In this document: piece by piece, positions 22,786 to 34,517 of the stretch | How positions within the stretch are numbered: position 1 is the stretch's first letter | Layout of the letters: each line of letters opens with the position of its first letter | The notes under the pieces: model-generated | The model's database searches: none | What the model saw: the letters and a program-made list of their open reading frames with translations, nothing else | What the model was told of the DNA's origin: nothing | Made by a program: the position numbers and the translations under genes | Assembly (NCBI GenBank): GCA_002189035.1 | Contig: NEEC01000007.1 | Span: forward strand, 1-64,000 | Length of the DNA stretch: 64,000 nt | Direction: 5' to 3' | From: Utricularia gibba | Taxonomy: Eukaryota; Streptophyta; Magnoliopsida; Lamiales; Lentibulariaceae

Positions 22786-24760
22786 CTATTTCTTTAATGT
22801 GGGAGTTTTTTCGTCCTCTTGAGCATCTTCTGGGGGTGAAAGTTCACCAGTCTTTCCAGAAGACTGAAGCTGTACATTGTGGCAGGAACTCAAACAAAGA
22901 CTTTTATGGCTTCCAGCACCATCAGACTCACAGGGAGAGGCAGCAGGCTCAGGGAAATGTGGTCCTAAATGCACACCTTTGTGGAGCGAAAGCCTCATAA
23001 TTTTTTTGCATACACCGCACATTAACTTAAGGCATCTTTTTCTGGAGATGAACAATTCGGAAGGAATCTCTAACAGCTTCCAGCAGTAATGACAAGCAAT
23101 AAACGGGGCTCCACCGGCTGCTGGCAGGATATGTTTCCTCATATTTTTGAGTTTCATTTCTATGGCAGGGTTCTCCTCATGTTTCCATTCTGAGATGTTT
23201 TTTCTAGTGCGATGCTGCTGACTCGCCGAAGAATAGATATCGCAGCACTTGTGCTCGAAATGGTGACTATTCTTATGATGCAAAGGCAACTGTGCCGAGG
23301 AGTTGAAGTTCCGGGGACAACAATGCGAACATGAACAGCCTTGGTTTCCATATCGTGCATTTCCCTTTGGAAGGCATCCATTGATAAACGGTGGCGTTCC
23401 GGATAATCTGAGAAATTTGCGTCTTGAACCGCAAAACCTGCATTTAATTGGGGTTTGGAAAAGCGCATCTTGTCGAGATGATCCGTCAACTCCCAAACAG
23501 TTCTCAGAAGGTCCAGTTTATCTGATTTCAAGCCTTTTTGCTTTTCTGATGAGTTGAAAACATGAAGATTGCTGTTAGTAGATAGCGCATCTCCCGAAGC
23601 AAACTGCGACACGGTAATATTCCTCAGTTTTTCTGGTTCAACTGTACACCTCTTCATGTCACTATATCTTTCAGGGATCCAGCTTTTCATTGGATCATCT
23701 CCTGGTGGTACCCTCCCGCTCACATAACCTTTTACCTTGAATCCAGCCTCGCTCAACCCTTCCCCACTGCTCATGTGATCAAGATGCTTAGCTTTCCTTG
23801 ATGGACGAGAAAACTTATTGACTTGGCGATCATCTATCCCATCAAAGGAAGACTCACTACCATCATAAGCATAATAGCTGCTTGATGCTGGATACGTGGA
23901 GAGGGGCTTGGATTTCATATCAATCTCTGAGCTGAAGTCCGTAACAGGAGAACTTGCACATGTTTCCAACAACCCATTTCTTCTGAGACTAGGGGCCTCA
24001 AAATCTGGATATTCTTGATCAGGAGATGTGAGATACAAGGATACATGGCTGTCACTCAAGGGGCTATCAGAAGGAACCAGGGGATCGCTTGTACTCGCAC
24101 AATCCATGATGGGCGCCGTGATCAAATCTTTAGATTGACTCTGATTTGTTTCCCGATTTCCATATAAAATTAAGGAACTCTCCTGTTTTTCAGTCCCTAC
24201 GAGATTCTTGACTTGACACACTCCTTGAAAATGCCCATCACCCTTTTCCTGATCTTCGACATTGTCCTCAATCAGTTTGTTCTTGCCTTTGCGTTTCGAA
24301 GCATCGACATCTAAAGCAAACGTATGCTGCTTCTTTGAGCAAGCAATATCAGGTGAAGTGAGCATTTCTTCAGACATGCTGGTCTCTTCAGAGTTACCTA
24401 ACTGGTCTTTATCCAGTGAGCTTCTGGCTTCCTTCACCTCTAAAACACTTGCCTGCACACTTGTATTAACTAAATCCGGTTCTACGTCAACGCAGCGGGT
24501 CCTTCGACTTTTCGCTGCTTGATGATGAAGCATACAATCAGAATTAATGTAAACGAATGGGAATTAGACGAGAGCAATGGTCCATGACATGAGACAGAAG
24601 GCGGGATTCGCGTATTTATCATAATATACGTACCTTGGATAATAGTGTCGCATCTTCCACATCGATACAGAGGGTAGTCCGGAGACTCTGGTAGAGTTTC
24701 TCGGCATCGAGGACACCTAACGAATCGTATTTTACTACCAGTCGTTTGCCCCCCTTCCAT
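22786..24760 (-). CDS. EDR4-like zinc-ribbon protein (DUF3133), one frame break
   Basis: Exon 1 (24760-24634) encodes MEGGQTTGSKIRFVRCPRCRETLP, quoted in part, with the N-terminal zinc ribbon CPRC...CGRC. Exon 2 starts at 24517 in phase and encodes a long serine-rich disordered region, then DLLRTVWELTDHLDKMRFSK, the family hallmark. At about 23450-23456 (G run on the + strand) the frame slips by -1. The conserved C-terminal part continues in the new frame: IKCRFCGSRRKF, GCSCSHCCPRNF, then the DUF3133 zinc domain GGAPFIACHYCWKLLEIP with C...CGVCKKIMRLSL. Arabidopsis EDR4 restrains powdery-mildew immunity by interacting with EDR1 at infection sites; whether this copy does so is inferred. The stop is at 22786. 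Confidence 0.88.
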
Positions 24761-26523
24761 TTATTTATTTACTCCAATTTTACTGCAAAAGACATCGGAA
24801 TAGCCAATTCAGGCAACATAGCTCGAACAATGAGCGAACTGCAAAGGGGAAGGATGAAGCAAGAAGGGTGAAACGATACGGCTGTTAAGTAAACAACGAA
24901 CCAAAAAAAAAAAAAAAGGGATTTTGGCAGCACGGTTAATGGAGCTTGGAAAAAATCATGGAACTGACACGAGAGAATAGAAAGAACTTTGTTTTCTGGG
25001 CCAAAAACCAAAACCCTACATAAAATTGCGAACTTTCACCAGAAACAGAGACTATTACCGACAACATCAAATTTAGCATAAACGGGGTGGTGCTAGTGAT
25101 ACCTTGTAGGGAGCGATTTTCCTCCCCGGCTTCGCACAAGAAGTCAAAGTTTGATGCCTCACCTCTTCTTCGGAAATCTGGGCAGAAAGAAAGATAAGGG
25201 CGGATGAAGAAGCTACATGGAAAATGGGCCATTTAATCAATTTACTTGGAGGAGTTGCACCAGGATTTTTTTTTTTTCTTTTCTGAATTCCCGTGTTTCA
25301 ACCCCAACCACTTGGGTCATTTTCTACTACCCAAGAGTCAAAACATGTCCCTCCCCATCCTGGATACGCTTACTGCTATCATCTTCACAATTATCATACC
25401 AGTATCTCCATCTTCAACGCCCACCACTTCAAACTCGATGATGGTAGGGCATGGCATTTGTGTTCTGTCTCATCATTTTTAGTTATTTAAAGAGCGAGCA
25501 GGAATCCATGAAGTCTCACCCCCTTCCCTTTTAACAACATTTCAGTTTCAGCCTTGTGGTGTTCCTTTTCACACTTTAATGCCATGGCATTGAAACTTTG
25601 GAAATCCTCCTGGACGCCATTTAACAGCCACATGAATTAAAGGCTCTAACGACCCAAGATGTAATAATTAATGGAATGCGCAAGTCAACACCCTGTTCCC
25701 GGAGACCGGAAGTGATGGCCGCCACTACAGCTACGGGCCCCAGATATTAGGATTTACAATGTATTAAGAAAGCCTCGTCATTAGAGATTAGGATTAGGTT
25801 GATAGCTAGAGCTGCCAACCGAGGCTTCTCCTTTCGTAATATATATTTTTTCTACTTTCTCGATGCTTCAACCGAGGATCTTGTAGTTGTAGACACCCTC
25901 CCCCAAGGAAAGGGTGGGTGCGGCGAAGGGACCTTCTTCCAGCCCATTCATGGAGTGAGTGAGAAACATCCTCTCGTAGAATTTTTAGAACTAAAAAAAA
26001 AGAAAAGGTGTAAACTGTGGACTGAGTAAATGAGGCGAGAGATAGTCCCACGTCTGTGTGGTTGGACTCAAGAGAGCTTCCTTCATGAAACATTCATTAT
26101 TTCAACCAAAGAAGAAAGCCCAGTTTTCACGTTTTCATGTTCTCTATTGGCATTCACGGGCAAGCCTCTCTTTTGAACACCGCCCCGAAGGTCTGACACG
26201 TTTTGCTTGATCTTGAGACTAGTTGTATTCCCAAAGTAAATGGGGCGAGGAGCCAGTCCATGCATGGACATGAATGCAATGACTCATTCGGTTGGATTGT
26301 CTGTACGTACAACTGTCATAACCACATCCATTCTCTAAAGTTGTGCATGTCTGTCAAGGCCAATTTGTGAGCCTACCACAAGTTGATCTGTGAGTACAGA
26401 CTATTTTGTTAAGGTTCGCACTACCCGTTTTGCACTTGCACGCAGATGCAATAAGCGACTCTTTGAAGTTGAAATTTTACAGTTTGATCATTGCCAGTTC
26501 ACGTGAGGCGATAGAATGATTAA
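24761..26523. other. Intergenic spacer
   Basis: EDR4-like promoter region plus about 1.3 kb of unremarkable DNA, ending at the GNAT stop. Short open frames are present, but none has recognisable domains or codon-like conservation. Two short A/T homopolymers occur (near 24903 and 25266). Confidence 0.4.
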
Positions 26524-27645
26524 CTATGTTGGAAGTGCGCTTAGAGGGGGAACTAACAGTATCTTGCTTCCGGCAGATACTGTTTTATGCTGTCCGTCCC
26601 CTTCCGTGGAAGATACAGAACGTGTATACAGCATTGTGGTTGATTCAAGTGTATCCTCCCCAAACCCACATGCTCTAAAAAATGGCCTGTTGGAATCATT
26701 TGAAAGAAGCAAGCAAGGCATGAATGAAGATGGAGATGGAGATGGATATAGTAAGGAAAAGAGGATTAAGGATCTCTTAACCTTTCTCGATCCGTACATA
26801 GGGCAGCAATATCGTATATCCCAAATTTGTTTGTTAACATCCTGCGTGTAATGACGAACGGAGTAATTTAGCTGGTCCACCCACTCAAGTGAAGAGTTAA
26901 TGGAAAGAGTTCATTGAGAAATGGAGCACGCACCACACAATTCTTTCTACTATCTTCCTCCCAATCCCCCTACCTTGCAAAGCAGGGTGCACCTACAAAA
27001 AGGACTGGAGCAGCATCAATGCAATTACATGAAATCAATCAAATCAACGATAACCCAGATTCACCATCTGTAATTTAGGAATCAGGAATCAAATTAAAAA
27101 AAGCAAAGCAGCAGGGCGGACCACAACATCATGAATAGACGCCGTTAAACCAAGATCTGAAACAGCGCGGCCGAACCCTATCAGATGCCCATCTTTAGGC
27201 GACGAAGGGCCCATTCCTCTTATCCAACCTCCAACAATACTCCTCTGAGAATGGACCGTCAAAATTTCTTCGCGTCTGGTGAAAGCAGACACCATGACGG
27301 AGCTATGGGAGAGCGCAACATCGAGCTTCAGAGGGTCCACTGCCTCAACTACGCCGACTTCATTGGCGATGGGAAAGCGGTAGCAGGAATAGTTGCAAGC
27401 GGCATAAAGTTCGATGAGCCGATGTGGGTTCACGTTTTCTGGTTTGGTGGATAAGAAAATCGGCGGCTGAGCTGCAGCTGCCATCTCGAGAACTGACGCC
27501 CCATCCCGTCGGAATGGATTGGATTGGTGTTTGATTTTGGTGGGTCCCATTCCAGTACAAGTTGGAGCTGGAGTGGGTTTGGTGCCGTAAACTGCACAAC
27601 TGCTGCCCCGGAACCAATCCAATCAGTTAGCGAGTTGGACCTCAT
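26524..27645 (-). CDS. GNAT-family N-acetyltransferase, probably plastid
   Basis: Four coding segments splice cleanly. The first carries FLSTKPENVNPHRLIELYAA, LDVALSHSSVMVSAF and HLIGFGRAVSDLGLTASIHD. It ends at VVV, about 27109. The next is HPALQGRGIGRKIVERIVW (acetyl-CoA-binding Q/RxxGxG/A motif as QGRGIG), then MLTNKFGIYDIAALCTDRER, then PFFRACGFGEDTLESTTMLYTR with a short tail to 26524. This is the order of plant plastid GNAT enzymes, which acetylate lysines and N-termini. The start is uncertain: the main frame has no ATG before 27550. An ATG at 27645 (MRSNSLTDW...) in the frame one base away could supply a transit peptide if a base were missing near 27490-27530. Confidence 0.82.
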
Positions 27646-27986
27646 GGGACACCGCCCATAACTTTTTTTCCGAAGCCCACAAAAACGGAAACAACAGACA
27701 GGAGCCTGAAAAAACAGAGAGGAGAGGCAAGCTGGGCTGGCTACTGCTTCCAAGCGCTTCGCGATTGCTACTGCGTGGCGAAATGATGAAGTTAGGAAGC
27801 AAGTCTCTAATGTGTTTTTTGGCGCTATCTCGTCGGTTAATCATGTAGCCAGTGAGCGGCAGAGGCTTAATATGTGATCTCCTACGCAGTTGGCGACAAT
27901 TGAAAATCATTCCACAGGGCACAAAGCCTCCACCCTGTTTTGTATATGGTTCCACCTACTACAAACAACTATTTTAGTAACAAAAC
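27646..27986. other. Spacer between GNAT and RAF2-like genes
   Basis: About 340 bp between tandem leftward genes, comprising the GNAT promoter and the 3' flank of the next gene. No separate element was recognised. Confidence 0.4.
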
Positions 27987-28823
27987 TTATGCCCAGACTC
28001 TGAGTCTGGGCTGAAGATCTGATACTTTAATAAGATCGATCTTGGCAGCAACGATGAAGTCATTGATGCTTAACCCCCCTGCGTCAAAAACACAATTGCA
28101 AGGAATGGTCTGCTTTTTCTTAGTATCATAAACAAACCATTACTAATTCAATTGCTTACCGATGGAAAAGGTCCACAATTCTGCTCTAACGAAATTAGGC
28201 TCCAGATGAAAAACTGGAACATGCCCTGTAGATTCCACGCCTTCCTTGATTCTCTTAATCAACTCCTTCCCACATTGCACATCCTTCACCTTCCATACTC
28301 CTTGAAGCTTCAAAATTCCTTCTTCGCTTACAATTTTCCAACCAACAACCTTTGCAGCCACAACAAATTAGGATCACACCAAGTCAATGATATACATGGG
28401 AATCTTCTATCGAACCTTAAGCAACAGCTTTCTGGCTTCACTCTCAGACATGGCCTGCTGCAGCTCAGATAACGGCACGCAACCCTGCTGGGCCAGAGAG
28501 AGAGCCGAGGCATTGGGTATCAAAATCTTGTGCTCCGTGTTCACGTTCCCGAGAACCTTTTCTCCAAAATTACTCTCGATTTCCGCCGGAAAAGGGTCTC
28601 TGGCGCCGAAGTCTCCCAGCAAATCCTGCGCTGCAGCCCGAATCTTGACTGGACTGCGAGAGATGGTTAGGGAAGGAAGGGTCGCGATCTTCCGTCTACA
28701 AACGTAGAGATTGTAGGAAGCAGTGGAAGAGGAGAGGACAAACAATACAGCACCGAAGCCATAGAATGAATCGGATAGATTTCCTCCGTCGTCTGGTGAA
28801 TGGTGGGAGAGCACTGGATTCAT
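27987..28823 (-). CDS. Plastid pterin-dehydratase-like protein (RAF2/At5g51110-like)
   Basis: Three exons: 28823-28416, 28349-28160 and 28078-27987. After a transit region the protein reads LLGDFGARDPFPAEIESNFG, quoted in part, then LSELQQAMSESEARKLLLK, VVGWKIVSEEGILKLQGVWK and the C-terminal pterin carbinolamine dehydratase fold (NFVRAELWTFSIGGLSINDF and AAKIDLI). The canonical dehydratase histidine pair is absent: the site reads FHLEP, and the later histidine position is WTFS. This fits the plant RAF2/SDIRIP1 branch, which acts as a Rubisco-assembly or regulatory protein rather than an efficient enzyme. The in-frame ATG is 28823. Another ATG at 28762 (MASVLYCLSSPLPLL..., transit-like) lies one frame off and would join through a missing base near 28673-28681. 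Confidence 0.85.
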
Positions 28824-29027
28824 ATTTTATTATTTGCTTGGTGAATTTATTTGATTTGACCGCGTGTAATTTATTAGCCTTGTTTTCGCACTTACGGCCC
28901 TGCTCTCCATTCTCTTCAGGCACCCCGGCCAGTCAACGCCTCGACGGGCAGATTTGAGATTGCACTCCGGCGATCTTGACGGAAGTAGACTTGCTGGCCC
29001 TAGAAACATTCGATTCGTTTATTCGAC
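28824..29027. other. Short divergent spacer
   Basis: 200 bp between the RAF2-like start and the Rab pseudogene start. No element was recognised. Confidence 0.35.
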
Positions 29028-30227
29028 ATGAATCCTGAATAGTAAATCACTTCTCCTATGTTTTGCCCCATTCTTTTTAACAAGTTCAGAGACTTGGCAA
29101 TTTCCTTTATCTGTTTTGATTACTTGCAACTCGTTGGATCTGCGTGGGATTTACTTTGTGATAAGGTTTTCCTTTTGTTGCTCTGTTGGTCTTATAAGCT
29201 TCATTTCGTCCAAATCGCAACCTACATTCTGGTTCTTTTTTGGAATGTTGTGATCACAAAGCTGTGCAGGTCATGATCCTTCCAGCCTGACGTCTCAGAT
29301 TAGTACTAACGTCATTAGCATTGTGCACCGTGCCAGCTTCAGAGGTTTATTTCGTTATAGATAGATTTGGAGTCATTTCAGGTTTTTGGGAGAAAGTGGA
29401 AGCGGTAGATTTTGTGTTCCAGGTTACTTTTTTGCAGCCGCATCCCCATGTGGGTATTTAGAAATCTGACCATTGCATTTTAAGTTTGTGAGATTTTTTA
29501 CCAACCCAATGATAAAAATTGCTCTTACCTTTTGTGAGAGAGGGGAGGGAGAGTACCCTTTTGACTTCGTGCACCTGAACTTCCCCTTTATGGAATCTTT
29601 TTGTGATGTTCAGTGACTACCTGTTTAGACATCTATTAAGTGGAGATTCAAGTGTTGGCAAATCATGTCTACTTCAAAGATTTGCTGCAAGTCCTTCGAA
29701 GCCTCCTACTCATTTGATATTGAAACGGTTTCAGATATGCCAATGAAATGTGAACAAGCTTCTTGTGGGGAATAAGTCTGACCTTGCTGAGAACAGAGGT
29801 GTGCCTTTGAGACATCCAAGGTAGGAATTTCTCAAGAATCACTATTATTTTCAATTTAGTTACACATGTTTGCACATACCTTTTGTGTGAACTTTGCAGG
29901 CCTTCGCTGATGAAATTGGCATTTGGTTCATGGAGATTGGTGCCAAAAATGGCCACCAACGTGGAACAGGCTTTCATGGCTCTGTCTGGCGACATTAAAT
30001 ATTAAGAGCAGGTACGGCTTTGGTTGTATTTCACCTTACAGGAATCTTATATCCAATTACTATCTGTGGCCTGTGGGCCAAATTAAATAATATGTGTTAC
30101 ACGCTTTGTTATTTCATTTGTTGTATAGGGTGGTCTAGCCAACCCCCAGTCTAATACCAGAAGGCCATCCGCAGTAGACATCCGTGGACCATCACCCGTT
30201 GCCGCGAAGAGTGGCTGCTACTCTTAG
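29028..30227 (+). pseudogene. RABD/Rab1 (ARA5-like) small GTPase pseudogene with introns
   Basis: Intron positions of a plant RABD2 gene are kept. Exon 1 is 29028-29041 (MNPEY, split codon, gtaaat donor). Exon 2 starts at 29614 (DYLFRHLLSGDSSVGKSCLL, with an intact P-loop GDSSVGKS). Shortly after RFAAS the sequence jumps to VNKLLVGNKSDLAENRG (NKxD motif), ending at a donor at 29821. Exon 3 from 29900 reads AFADEIGIWFMEIGAKN, then after an extra base ATNVEQAFMALSGDIK. The last exon near 30128-30227 reads TRRPSAVDIRGPSPVAAKSGCYS, where functional members end in a double-cysteine prenylation motif. Both switch regions and the WDTAGQERF motif are missing (about 65 codons), and there are stops and frameshifts. 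Retained introns mean DNA-level duplication, not retroposition. Confidence 0.85.
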
Positions 30228-31027
30228 AAAGGCACCACTGTTTTCCGTAAGATCCCGTTTGGTGGTCTGAACAAGTTTGAATGGGTAAGAATATGTAATT
30301 TGATTGTTTGGTACATGGGATTGATACAAAACATCCAATCATATATTTTTGTTGTCCAAACTTGAGATTTCTATATATAAAGAGTAAAATTAAGCCCAAG
30401 AGAAAGATGAGTAATATTCACTCTCACACATAATTCCCTTGTAACATTAAGCCATCGGAATCCTTTTCACTTCAATGCCACCACCATACATGCTGTATTT
30501 GCTCGGCCGCTGTACAATATCAGACAGGGTGCTTACTTTTGCAAGCGCGTTTGCTAAAATTGTCCGCTCCCAATCGGGTGCTGATCAATGATCCTACTTA
30601 TGAACACTGCGGCTACTCACTTTTTCATTCTCATTTCAATTGTTGTATATGCACCCCTAACTTGGCGACCTTGATTGATTATGGGGTACCGAGCAGTTAC
30701 CCGGCAGTAGCACATTTATAAAAACAAACGGTCGAAAGAACCAAGGCCTAGACTGAAGTTGAATATATTGGACATAATACATAATCTGAGGGTAGGAGGT
30801 AAAAATTGGTGAACAACGAGAAACAAGTGTGCACCACAAATCAACAGCCTCTACAACAAAGTGATCTTCACCAAACAACAGTTCGATCGAATCCTCTGGT
30901 CAGCAAGTATGACCGTCATCAGGATTTGCAAGTAAGAACCCAGCCAGCTTCGTAAGGAACATAAACATCATCCACAATTAGCGTCCTGATATCAGCAACA
31001 ATGAAGTCTTGCCGATTTTTTACTGGA
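30228..31027. other. Spacer between Rab pseudogene and SNX2
   Basis: No coding or repeat signal was recognised; includes the 3' flank of the leftward sorting nexin. Confidence 0.35.
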
Positions 31028-33363
31028 TCACTTGACATATTTGCTTGTTTGATCGGCAACTGTCTCCCAGACATTCGCTATCTTCTCTGCATATCCAGCC
31101 TGCCATCACCCGGGATGAAGAATTTCGTTAGGGCCTTAGCCTACCATATTCTTACAAATACAAAAACCCAACACAAGTATAAAGGAAACTGTGGTATGGC
31201 GATGGCAACACATTTTTTTCGTTGAAGCATTGTAATTAACATTATCATCTTGTTCCAATGAGTAATTGCTGAATTTATCAAGTTCTGAAGGGAAGTGCAA
31301 AGTTATAATACCTGATTAACGATGAATCCCTTTAGCATGCTGAGGAAATCATCCAGCCTTTCCTTCTCCAGCCTCTCCAGCTCAATTTTGTTGTTTTCCT
31401 GCATATGAACTTACAGTTACAAGGACAAACAGCTTATCCCATACCCACACAGCGGAAGCAAACTCACACCAGATTCAAACTAATCAGCAAACATCGTTGG
31501 ATCCTATATTTTCAATTGTGATGACTAGGCATTCTACCTTGATTCGTTCATATTCTCTAACGGCACAATTTTTTGCATCCTCAGTTTCTCTAACAGTTTC
31601 TCGTAGCTCTTCTATTCTTCGGTTTCTTGACATATCACCTCCAAATAATTTTGATGATGCAGCTTCAAGCCTTTTAATTCTTAAACGTAGTGATGCTAAA
31701 TCAGATAAATGAGTTTGGACAGTCAGCAAAGCACTAGCTCGGTCTGAAAACGCATTGTCAACAGCTAGCATAACTTCGAGGTATTCATGAAGCTTTTCCT
31801 GAAGAAAAAACAGAACGATTACATCAGCATGAATAAATAATGCACATGGGGGAGATTATTATTCTTATTCATGGAAGGGGGAAGGGATGATTCTAACTGA
31901 AACACACCACATACACCGATGTGCATGGTGTACTCGAAGAGCAAACATGAGATGATCTCAACCAGTGATCAATTGGGTGTCTATTAAGCAGGGAATGCGA
32001 ATCTCTATAGCAATTTCAAACTCGAACATGGACATTTTTTTTTACCAAATGCTTCACAGTTTGAGAATTTAAGTCTCGATACAATCTGCTTGCTTTCACT
32101 GAAGCAGTAGCAACATTTTTCATGTCTTCGGCATTTACTCTCTGCATGTCGCATATTGTTTCCTCTGAGTCAAACTTTGTTAATTTCACAAAAGCCAGCC
32201 CTAGCTGCCCCATAGTCTCCCCAATATCTTGCTGAGCCTTGACTAAGCTTTCCGCCTGCAATCACACCATAGATATAAATGCAAAATCAACTGAGATCTC
32301 AAAATATGTTTTTCACTAGGATTTTATATTTACCAACAAACCAGTCAACACGCAAGTCCCTCACAAAAGTGGGTTTTGAATATGAGTTTACAAATAGAAA
32401 CACCATAAAGAATAAGGAGGTCAAAAACAATACCTGCAGTGAAACATTACCTAGCTGCTGCTCCATAATCTGCATTTTTTCCTTCTTTTCCAGAAATTCA
32501 CGATCCTCCTCAACAACAGGAGGCTTTACACCACCCCAATCATTTGAAATTGTCTGTTTAAACTCTTTTAGAATCCTAAAAAAACTCGCTCCTCCCTTGC
32601 CTGGTTGGACCTCGCCCATACCTGTTCGACGAAGGGGACTTTCTTCTCCAGATATTTTCCCTGCGCCCTCAACAAACTCGCGCATTTCCTTACTTTTTCT
32701 TATCACAGGGTGAGCAGCTAATCGTCTAAGGTATTTCTCCAGCAAAATACGTCTTTGCTCCACAAATTCGTTCTTTTGCATCATCTGACTCTCTACTACA
32801 CTCTTATCCGGCCTTATTGGTATGAAATACCCACGATACATCTCTGCCAGCCTATCCGATAAAGATACAAAATCTCTAAACCTTCTTCGGACATTAAACT
32901 CTGTCCCATTAAAGTCAGGAAGATTTGTAAAGGTCGTGATCAAGTACGAGATATATGTGCTTCCTCCAGTTACAAGAGATCCTCCTGCCAACTCTTGCTC
33001 CGTCTGTGGATCAGAGACAGAAATCCTAAGGTAATCATTAGTTAAAGATTGAGATAGCATCCCCAGACGGTCCAGTTTATTGTTGTCAGAAGATTCAGTA
33101 GATTCCAGGTCAAAGGACTGGAAAACAGCTTCAGCATAGGAAGGGGGCTCCAAGATGGAGTTGATGGAGTTACTACCAACGATTGCTTCATTCATCGAAT
33201 TTGCGTGGCTGACCGTGTCCCCGTCATTTGTGGGGATTTCCGCTAGAACCATCATTTGTGAGTCGTTAGTTTGTGATAAGGCTTCCTGAAAAGGGATCCC
33301 AGGCGCCATTTGCACAGTTGAAGGGATGTAAGTTTCTTCGCTGGGGTTCTCCGAGCCCATCAT
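31028..33363 (-). CDS. SNX2: Sorting nexin 2 (SNX2), retromer-associated
   Basis: Five exons. The large first exon (33363 to about 32434) has a disordered N-terminus, then the PX domain: DYLRISVSDPQTEQ, STYISYLITTFTNLPDF, the phosphoinositide-binding RRRFRDFVSLSDRL and PIRPDKS. The C-terminal exons encode the Vps5/BAR coiled coil: KAQQDIGETMGQLGLAFVKL, LHEYLEVMLAVDNAFSDRA, ELERLEKERLDDF and the ending GYAEKIANVWETVADQTSKYVK, quoted in part. The stop is at 31028. The protein dimerises with SNX1 on endosomal membranes to sort vacuolar receptors and PIN2. The two-Met start at 33363/33360 is the first ATG. No frame breaks, and length (about 550 residues) is normal. Confidence 0.95.
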
Positions 33364-34517
33364 TGTCGCCGTTCAGCCTCTTAAAATTTCTGGGTCCGCA
33401 GTTTCACGTTTTTTCAAGGAATTACACTGAGAGGGACAAAATTTGGGAGCAGTTTCCTGGAGTCAAGGCATTAATCGACACATGTGGATCAGTAGAGCTG
33501 TGTGTTCTCTCAAGGAAGATTATTGATTCCTCGAGTTCCGATCGACCTAACGGTGGAAATCCAAAACACCACCACCATGCAGGTGGAAACCTAGAAATTC
33601 ATGAAATAAAAGGCAAAAAAATAGAAAATCTTAGTCTCGAAATCAGTAATCACCCTCAAACAGAAATAAGGAAGACCGCAATCGGAGCTGAAAGGGATCC
33701 CGTAGAGTCGGCAACTCACTGGAAGAGCTGGGCGGCCTCTTGGTATTGTTGACTCAAGAAAGGTATCGATCTGAATTGGGGGTATGATGGAAGGGGGTGC
33801 CGGGGAGGCGACCGAGAACAAGGGTTTTTTTTTTTTTTTTTTTTTTTTTTGGCAATTTCGTGACAAATGAAGTTTTTGGCCGGTCCTTCAATTTCTCTTT
33901 CTATTGATTTAATTGAGATATGACCAAAGTGTATCCTTAAGACATGTCTCGGGTTCTCGTACTCAGCGGTGCGATGCAGGTAGCGAAGCTGATGTCCATT
34001 CCCACAGATGAGGGATCATTATTCCATCCCCTCTCCTCCTCAGTCACCCCATCACCAACACCAATCGTCCCCCCGGAAAAACGCCAACCCAAGACGACAC
34101 AGACGGCGGTGGAAGGAGTCACACACGCACAAGTAATCCAAAAAAGATCCGCCAACTGAAAGATGAACCAAGGAGCCTAATTTAAAGCATCCATAATATG
34201 TATGATGTTGTCAAGAAAAACAACAGCCTTCCATTCAAATTCAATGTTTCACAAAGGCCAACTGGTTTGCATTGAAGCCAACAAAACAAAAAAAACAAAT
34301 TTCACCATCAACATCACTAGTATGCTCAATGGAACATAATGGCCTCGTAGGTCACTCTACGATATGGAAACTACCATCAGCAATAAGCTTGTATATCGAG
34401 TACCAAGTCCAGACTGAGCATCAAACTACATACACATAAAATGCAAACCCTACGCTTGTTTTGTCAAGGAAAACTTGCTACATCCCCACAATTTTAGACA
34501 GAAGGTGTGGCCGCGGT
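33364..34517. other. Intergenic with poly-T tract
   Basis: SNX2 promoter and the 3' flank of the WRAP73-like gene. A run of 26 T's (33825-33850) is present. No other element was recognised. Confidence 0.4.
33825..33850 (+). repeat. Poly(T) run of 26
   Basis: Homopolymer in intergenic DNA. On the minus strand it is a poly-A and could be an old retroposed tail, though no element body was seen. Confidence 0.9.

Noticed and set aside
26516-26851. 111-codon open frame on the + strand
   Set aside because: Antisense to the last exon of the GNAT gene.
29028-30227. Functional RABD GTPase gene
   Set aside because: The central G-domain motifs are absent from the whole interval, and stops plus both kinds of frameshift are present, unlike the -1-only genes nearby.
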